Assembly: GCF_900167145.1 (NCBI RefSeq) | Contig: NZ_FUWG01000004.1 | Location: 65,490 to 129,489 of the forward strand | DNA: 64,000 nt | Source: Treponema porcinum | GTDB lineage: Bacteria > Spirochaetota > Spirochaetia > Treponematales > Treponemataceae | Direction: 5' to 3' | Part shown: positions 59,031-64,000 of the stretch, piece by piece | Numbering within the stretch: position 1 is the first letter of the stretch | Layout: the number at the start of each line of letters is the position of its first letter | Translations under genes and position numbers: made by a program | The notes under the pieces: generated by a model | The model's input: the letters and a program-made list of their open reading frames with translations, nothing else | Database searches by the model: none | What the model was told of the DNA's origin: nothing

Positions 59031-60761
59031 TTAGTCCATCATTTCTTTGGACAGCTCCATTATCATATTGTAAATCGGTTTTCCGCCAGGAACCATCGGA
59101 AGAACCATCTCGTCCTTGTCAACGCGAGCATCGATAATCGCAGCTTTTCCGGACTTAAACGCCTCTGCAAAAACCTTTTCAAATTCCTTTGCGTTAGTCG
59201 CGCGGTATCCTTTAATTCCGTAGGCATCCGCAAGTTTCACCCAGTCAGGCCCGAAATCAAGCGTAGTCTGGCTGAAACGTTTTCCGTAGAACAGGCGCTG
59301 CCACATACGGACGTTTCCGAGCGCATTATTGTTTTCCACAACGATTACAATAGGAAGATTATAGTGAGAAATTGTTGCAAGTTCGTTGCAGTTCATTCTG
59401 AAAGAGCCGTCTCCGGCAATGTGAACTACGCGGCGCTCCGGCTTTGCAAGCTGAATTCCTATTGCAGCGCCTGTTCCATAACCCATAGTTCCAAGTCCGC
59501 CGCTTGTTATAAACGTACGCGGTTTTGAGAACGGATAGAACTGTGCCGTCCACATCTGGTGCTGACCTACTTCCGTAGTAATGAACGTATCTTCACCTGC
59601 AATACGATTTATGCACTCGCAGATAAACTTAGGATTTATAGAATCCTTTGGATTTTTGTCGTAGCAGGACGGATATTCCTTCTTCCATTCCTGAACCTGA
59701 GAAATCCATTCGTCGTGCTTTACAGCGTTTATCATCGGAAGAAGCGCGGCAAGAACCTGCTTTACGTCGCCAACAACACATCCGTCCGTGCTGATGTTCT
59801 TGTTTATTTCTGCCGGGTCAATATCAATATGAAGGACTTTTGCGTGCTGCGCAAACTTTGAAGAATCGCCGTATACGCGGTCACTGAAACGAGCACCTAT
59901 TGCAATTACAAGATCGCTTTCCGTAATCGCCATATTGCTTGCCTTAGTTCCGTGCATACCGACCATCCACGTACAGAGCGGATGCAAAGACGGGAAACAG
60001 TCGCGGGCCATAAGGCTTTCGCTTACAGGAATATCGGCTTTTTCTGCAAAGGCAAGAAGCTCTTTTTCCGCGCCGCTGATTTTTACGCCGCCACCTGCAT
60101 AGATAACAGGACGTTTTGCACCATTAATAAGTTCAGCTGCCATTTTCAGCTGCCCTTCATCCGGCTCAGAAAGCGTAACCGCGCGCTTGATGTTCTTGTG
60201 CCTGGAGATGAGCATATCTACATCAGAAGGATTTTTGAGCGGCTCAAACTCCGTAACGGCGGCAGTAACGTCTTTAGGAATGTCGATAAGGACAGGTCCC
60301 GGACGACCGCTTCTTGCAATCGCAAACGCTTCGCGGATAGTCTGTGCCAGATCCTTTACGTCCATTACAATAAAATTATGCTTTGTAATCGGCATTGTAA
60401 CGCCGGTAATGTCTATTTCCTGAAAAGAATCCTTACCCAAAAGGCTTTTTCCAACATTGCAGGTAATTGCGACAAGCGGAACGGAGTCCATATAGGCAGT
60501 AGCAATTCCAGTAACAAGATTTGTTGCGCCAGGACCGCTTGTTGCCATACAAACGCCAACCTTTCCTGTTGCACGCGCATAGCCGTCGGCAGCATGGCTT
60601 GCTCCCTGCTCGTGAGCAGTCAGAATATGACGGATGCGATTTTCATTTTTATAAAGCTCGTCATAAATGTTAAGGATTGCTCCTCCCGGATACCCGAAAA
60701 CGGTATCAACACCCTGCTCAACCAAACACTCTATTACAATCTGAGAACCGGTAATCTTCAT
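59031..60761 (-). CDS. Acetolactate synthase large subunit, second copy (IlvI/clostridial type)
   Basis: 576 residues. GYPGGAILNIYDELY, catalytic Glu in TAHEQGASHAADGYARATG, ITKHNFIV, and the ThDP/Mg motif GDGSFRMNCNELAT are all present, so catalysis should be intact. It is clearly diverged from the copy at 16763: tail MVLPMVPGGKPIYNMI and TEVGQHQMWTAQFYPF, closer to biosynthetic AHAS III/clostridial enzymes. No small-subunit gene follows; a DtxR-type regulator does. Promoter TTGAAT/TATGAT with a 10-bp inverted repeat upstream; no leader peptide. GGAATAAG ribosome site. Confidence 0.93.
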   Translation of the reverse strand: MKITGSQIVIECLVEQGVDTVFGYPGGAILNIYDELYKNENRIRHILTAHEQGASHAADGYARATGKVGVCMATSGPGATNLVTGIATAYMDSVPLVAITCNVGKSLLGKDSFQEIDITGVTMPITKHNFIVMDVKDLAQTIREAFAIARSGRPGPVLIDIPKDVTAAVTEFEPLKNPSDVDMLISRHKNIKRAVTLSEPDEGQLKMAAELINGAKRPVIYAGGGVKISGAEKELLAFAEKADIPVSESLMARDCFPSLHPLCTWMVGMHGTKASNMAITESDLVIAIGARFSDRVYGDSSKFAQHAKVLHIDIDPAEINKNISTDGCVVGDVKQVLAALLPMINAVKHDEWISQVQEWKKEYPSCYDKNPKDSINPKFICECINRIAGEDTFITTEVGQHQMWTAQFYPFSKPRTFITSGGLGTMGYGTGAAIGIQLAKPERRVVHIAGDGSFRMNCNELATISHYNLPIVIVVENNNALGNVRMWQRLFYGKRFSQTTLDFGPDWVKLADAYGIKGYRATNAKEFEKVFAEAFKSGKAAIIDARVDKDEMVLPMVPGGKPIYNMIMELSKEMMD

Positions 60762-60794
60762 TCTTATTCCCTTATAAAAATCAATAATTAAACA

Positions 60795-60855
60795 ATCATA
60801 CCTTTTTTACGCAGTATATTCAATATTAAATAGGATTTAAGAAACTTTAATATTG
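60795..60855 (-). promoter_or_regulatory. Promoter and operator-like inverted repeat of the second acetolactate synthase gene
   Basis: On the minus strand TTGAAT (60823-60818), 17 bases, TATGAT (60800-60795). Upstream and abutting the -35 is CAATATTAAA (60821-60830), 15 bases, TTTAATATTG (60846-60855), 10 of 10 complementary. Confidence 0.55.
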
Positions 60856-60882
60856 ATAAAGGACTAAAAACGGCGTTAAAAC

Positions 60883-60925
60883 AAAAAGACGAGCCGTTCC
60901 GAGCGTGCCGGACTAACCCGTCTTT
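60883..60925 (-). terminator. Terminator after gdhA
   Basis: AAAGACG (60885-60891) and CGTCTTT (60919-60925) enclose an inner CCG/CGG stem; T run in the gdhA direction, A run in the other. Confidence 0.7.
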
Positions 60926-60962
60926 CTTAAAATCTGTATTTTATTCTATATTAAACTATAGT

Positions 60963-62306
60963 TTATACAAGACCCTGAGCAATCATTGCATCGGCGACTT
61001 TTACGAAACCTGCAATGTTCGCACCGGCAACATAGTTGCCTTTAAGACCGAACTTTTCTGCAGTGCTGTATGCGTTGTCGTGAATGTTAATCATAATCTG
61101 ATGGAGTTTTTCGTCAACTTCCTCGCGGCTCCATGAAAGGCGCTCTGAGTTCTGGCTCATTTCAAGACCAGATGTTGCAACTCCGCCTGCATTAGAAGCC
61201 TTGCCCGGTGCATAAAGGATTTTTGCAGAAAGGAACGTATCAACTGCTTCAAGGTCAGAAGGCATATTTGCACCCTCTGCAACAAGTTTTACGCCGTTTG
61301 CAACAAGTGCCTTTGCGTCTGCACCAAGAAGTTCGTTCTGTGTAGCACAAGGGAATGCGCAGTCAACTTTTACTTCCCACGGTTTTTTACCTGCAAAGAA
61401 TTTTGCCGTCGGATATTTCTTAACGTACTCGTCAATGCGCTTGTGTTCTGCACGGAATTCCTTAACGAATTCAAGTTTTTCCTGAGTAATTCCGTCTGCA
61501 TCGTAGATATAGCCTGTAGAATCTGACATAGTAACAGGTTTTGCACCAAGTTGGATGAGTTTTTCAACAGCATACTGTGCAACGTTTCCGTCGCCGGAAA
61601 CAGAACATACTTTTCCCTTAAAGTCATCGCCTACTTTCTTGAGCATTTCCTGCGCAAAGTAGATAAGACCGTATCCGGTAGCCTCAGTACGAATCAATGA
61701 ACCGCCGAATGAAAGTCCTTTTCCTGTAAGAACGCCAGTAAATTCATCACGGATTCTCTTGTACTGACCGAACATATATGCAACTTCGCGTCCGCCTACG
61801 CCTTTGTCACCGGCCGGAACGTCAGTATCTGGTCCGATGTGGCGGCAGAGTTCTGTCATAAATGACTGGCAGAAACGCATAACTTCATTATCAGATTTTC
61901 CGTGCGGGTCAAAATCAGAACCGCCCTTTCCGCCGCCCATAGGAAGCGTTGTAAGGCTGTTTTTAAGAACCTGCTCAAAACCAAGAAATTTAAGAACGGA
62001 AAGATTTACTTCTGGTGAGAAACGAATTCCTCCCTTATAAGGACCGATTGCGCTGTTGAACTGGACACGGTAACCGCGGTTCACGTGATATTTACCTGAA
62101 TCATCCATCCACGGTACGCGGAACATAATTACGCGCTCCGGCTCTACAAGACGCTCAAGAATTGCATTTTTCTCAAGCTGCGGCATCTGGTCAACAACAG
62201 GGTCAAGCGTTGCGAGAACTTCCTGAACTGCCTGAAGGAATTCCGGCTGGTCGGCGTTTTTCTTCTGAACGTCCTCCCAGACTCTCTGTACGTATGCGTT
62301 TTTCAT
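60963..62306 (-). CDS. gdhA: NADP-type glutamate dehydrogenase
   Basis: Assimilates ammonia into 2-oxoglutarate. 447 residues of the hexameric 50-kDa class: VQFNSAIGPYKGGIRFSPEVNLSVLKFLGFEQ, catalytic Lys in LTTLPMGGGKGGSDFDPHGKS, and DVPAGDKGVGGREVAYMFGQYKR. The NAD(P) Rossmann motif is SGDGNVAQYAVEKL. AGGAG precedes ATG. It has its own promoter and terminator. Confidence 0.96.
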   Translation of the reverse strand: MKNAYVQRVWEDVQKKNADQPEFLQAVQEVLATLDPVVDQMPQLEKNAILERLVEPERVIMFRVPWMDDSGKYHVNRGYRVQFNSAIGPYKGGIRFSPEVNLSVLKFLGFEQVLKNSLTTLPMGGGKGGSDFDPHGKSDNEVMRFCQSFMTELCRHIGPDTDVPAGDKGVGGREVAYMFGQYKRIRDEFTGVLTGKGLSFGGSLIRTEATGYGLIYFAQEMLKKVGDDFKGKVCSVSGDGNVAQYAVEKLIQLGAKPVTMSDSTGYIYDADGITQEKLEFVKEFRAEHKRIDEYVKKYPTAKFFAGKKPWEVKVDCAFPCATQNELLGADAKALVANGVKLVAEGANMPSDLEAVDTFLSAKILYAPGKASNAGGVATSGLEMSQNSERLSWSREEVDEKLHQIMINIHDNAYSTAEKFGLKGNYVAGANIAGFVKVADAMIAQGLV

Positions 62307-62364
62307 TATTCAACTCCTGACATAAAAAAAAGACAAGAATGCTTTTTTCTTATGACAAAAAAAG

Positions 62365-62394
62365 ATTATACAGAATTCGTATGCAAAAACGCAA
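62365..62394 (-). promoter_or_regulatory. gdhA promoter
   Basis: On the minus strand TTGCGT (62394-62389), 18 bases, TATAAT (62370-62365). The rest of the divergent gap to 62659 is A/T-rich, with one CTAAAA/TTTTAG inverted repeat near 62578-62595; I see no gene in it. Confidence 0.6.
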
Positions 62395-62659
62395 GTAGTT
62401 CAATGAATAAATATGCATCAAACCTAAAAAAAGCGGGTATTTATGAATATTTTTGCGTCCGCCGTTAAAATCCGCCGAAAAACAGTCTTTTTTTCCTGTT
62501 TTTTACCGTTCAGACGCTGGCTTTTTAAATAGTTTGTTACTAATTAAAAAAAAACAGGTTTTATTAGACAAGGACAACTAAAACTAATCTTTTAGGAACA
62601 ACATTTCATCAGATTTTACTGAATTCTTCCGAAATTCAATAATGGAGTTTCAGGGCAAA

Positions 62660-63946
62660 ATGAAAAAACTACTTATTTTACAAATGGTGCTTCTTGCATT
62701 CGTATTTACGCAGGGATATGCAGAAGCAGAAGTCGAGGAAGTCAAAGTTCTTACTTTGGAAGATGCCGTTCGGAGCGCGGCGGAAAATAACGTTCAGGTA
62801 AAAACGCAGGCTCTCACCCTGAACACTCTGGAAAAAAGCAATACGTTCTCCTGGAACAGCGTAAGCCCTACGGCAAACGTAAAGGGAAGTCTTGCAGAAG
62901 ATTTTGATGCAGGAACGACAAGCCTTTCCGTAACAGGAACGCTGAACGTTGCTCTTTCTGCAAATCTGTACACGCAAATCCGCGCGGCAAAACTCAGCTA
63001 CGAACGCGGACAGATGACTTATGAACAGACGTGCCGGCTTATTGAAAAAGAGGTGCGCACTGCATTCTACCATCTGCTTTACGAACAGGAAAATCTTGCG
63101 CTTCAGAAAAAAAGCCTTGATACAAAACTTACGCAGTACAGAAACAATCAGGAAAAATTCCGTAACGGTCAGATTTCCGAACTTGACGTAATGACAAGCA
63201 AGGTAAGCTACGAACAGCAGAAACCTACGGTGGAACAGGCAGAAACGACGTTCACCAATGACATTGCGGCATTCAAACAGGTAATCGGAATAGACCAGCG
63301 CATTCCCGTAAAACTTGAAGGTTCGCTTGACGAAGTGCTTTCCATTACAGGAATATCGTTCCAGTCACTTCCGGAACGAAACGTACCTGCCCCGGACATT
63401 CAGGATGCACAGAAAGCAGTTGAAATTGCCCGGAACGGCATTCTTTCGCAGCGTTTTTCCGCATACGCTCCGTCAATTACTGCATCATACCAGCTACGGA
63501 AAGCAAACAGATCAAATGTCGATAACATTGCCACGACCAATTCGCTTTCTGTAGGCGTTACAATTCCGCTTGACGGTTACCTTCCATGGTCTTCAAGTGC
63601 GGTAAACATCGCCGCAAAGAAAAATGAACTTGAAGCTGCAAAACTTACGCTTGAAAACACAAAAACGTCTACCGCAGTACAGACTGAAAATTACCTTCGG
63701 AAAATAAATCTTGCAATCGCGCAGGCAGCTTCCTTAAAGGCAAACGTAGAACTTGCGGAAACGACATACGAAATGACAAAAACCGCATACAACTACGGAA
63801 AAACAGATTTTCTTAATCTGCTGAACGCAAACGATGCAGTCCTAAGCGCAAACGTAAGCCTGAAAAGTCAGGCATACTCGCTCATAAGTACGATTCTTGA
63901 ACTTGAATATCTTTTAGGAATTCCGTTCGGAACAATAGGAAAATAA
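62660..63946 (+). CDS. TolC-family outer-membrane efflux protein
   Basis: 428 residues from MKKLLILQMVLL (ATG 62660, AGGG five bases upstream; an ATG at 62642 lacks a ribosome site). Signal peptide ends at GYAEA. Two outer-membrane-efflux repeats follow: LTLEDAVRSAAENNVQVKTQALTLNTLEKS ... KFRNGQISELDVMTSKVSYEQQK and KLTLENTKTSTAVQTENYLRKI ... KTAYNYGKTDFLNLLNANDAVL, with long coiled coils. It forms the outer channel of an RND or ABC exporter. The next gene starts 18 bp downstream and is probably its periplasmic adaptor. Confidence 0.9.
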   Translation: MKKLLILQMVLLAFVFTQGYAEAEVEEVKVLTLEDAVRSAAENNVQVKTQALTLNTLEKSNTFSWNSVSPTANVKGSLAEDFDAGTTSLSVTGTLNVALSANLYTQIRAAKLSYERGQMTYEQTCRLIEKEVRTAFYHLLYEQENLALQKKSLDTKLTQYRNNQEKFRNGQISELDVMTSKVSYEQQKPTVEQAETTFTNDIAAFKQVIGIDQRIPVKLEGSLDEVLSITGISFQSLPERNVPAPDIQDAQKAVEIARNGILSQRFSAYAPSITASYQLRKANRSNVDNIATTNSLSVGVTIPLDGYLPWSSSAVNIAAKKNELEAAKLTLENTKTSTAVQTENYLRKINLAIAQAASLKANVELAETTYEMTKTAYNYGKTDFLNLLNANDAVLSANVSLKSQAYSLISTILELEYLLGIPFGTIGK

Positions 63947-63964
63947 CATAAAAAGGAACATATT

Positions 63965-64000
63965 ATGACACAGAAAAAAACACGTACAATATTGATTATA
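63965..64000 (+). CDS. Start of the next efflux-operon gene (partial)
   Basis: ATG 63965 with AGGAACA upstream; only 12 codons (MTQKKTRTILII) are in the window. A basic start followed by a hydrophobic stretch fits a membrane-fusion (HlyD/AcrA-type) protein anchored in the inner membrane, as expected after a TolC gene. The identity cannot be settled here. Confidence 0.5.
   Translation, partial: MTQKKTRTILII

Noticed and set aside
1-64000. tRNA, rRNA, CRISPR array, prophage or plasmid functions
   Set aside because: No T-loop consensus in any intergenic gap, no regularly spaced direct repeats, and no integrase, terminase, capsid or replication genes.

Overview
The window is one contiguous piece of a spirochete chromosome, most likely a commensal or gut-type Treponema. 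The evidence is a class I lysyl-tRNA synthetase, a UPF0164/FadL-like outer-membrane protein, a long CarD/CdnL regulator with an acidic tail, an HD-GYP phosphodiesterase, a long-form GlyA, and amino-acid biosynthesis (lysine precursors, branched-chain amino acids, glutamate, cysteine/homocysteine) that the pathogenic treponemes lack. Nothing looks like a prophage, plasmid, CRISPR array, rRNA or tRNA. I do not name a species.

Layout. 1-16.5 kb: envelope proteins, a DEAD-box helicase, RqcH/NFACT protein, an amino-acid ABC permease and its binding protein, Pth, MazG, a lipoprotein, a SPOR protein and lysS. 16.5-18.6 kb: a branched-chain leader peptide, attenuator and ilvB. 18.6-28.2 kb: panD, purB, a small alarmone synthetase, ispDF, carD, adk, HD-GYP, a MATE exporter and pdxST. 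28.3-34.8 kb: phosphate-related genes (ppk, a phytase-like lipoprotein, alkaline phosphatase) plus a YibE/F membrane protein. 35-41.3 kb: the most accessory-looking stretch, with two head-to-head truncated acyltransferases, a gene remnant, an Rrf2 regulator, a PerR-like regulator, a PTPS-like protein and metY. 41.3-47.3 kb: dapA, asd, an IMPACT-family protein, a receiver-like/ATPase/cNMP protein and ilvD. 47.3-53.1 kb: an LRR protein, rsuA, cimA and a sugar-type binding lipoprotein. 53.2-64 kb: a chemoreceptor, a second MATE exporter, glyA, a DtxR-type regulator, a second acetolactate synthase, gdhA and the start of a TolC-type efflux operon.

The most interesting content is regulatory. (1) A modular chain-of-hairpins element occurs three times (11341-11503, 38657-38890, 51509-51742). 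Each time it has the same orientation as the next gene and ends in that gene's Shine-Dalgarno sequence; one stem shows three compensatory base-pair changes. Removing the middle copy restores an ATGA stop/start overlap between the flanking genes. (2) metY has a 26-codon leader ORF with a strong ribosome site ending in four consecutive Cys codons, under a promoter whose -35 box sits inside an operator like the one at the rrf2 promoter. (3) ilvB has a 26-codon Val/Leu/Ile leader and a compact attenuator. (4) A PerR-like regulator with all expected metal ligands appears to start at AUC. (5) Seven genes without a usable Shine-Dalgarno sequence have a -10 box ending 6-7 nt before ATG, which suggests routine leaderless translation.

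Metabolically, cimA, ilvB (two unlike copies, no small subunit beside either) and ilvD supply isoleucine/valine by the citramalate route. asd and dapA make lysine/peptidoglycan precursors. metY assimilates sulfide under Rrf2 and, probably, cysteine-leader control. pdxST and gdhA add vitamin B6 and ammonia assimilation.
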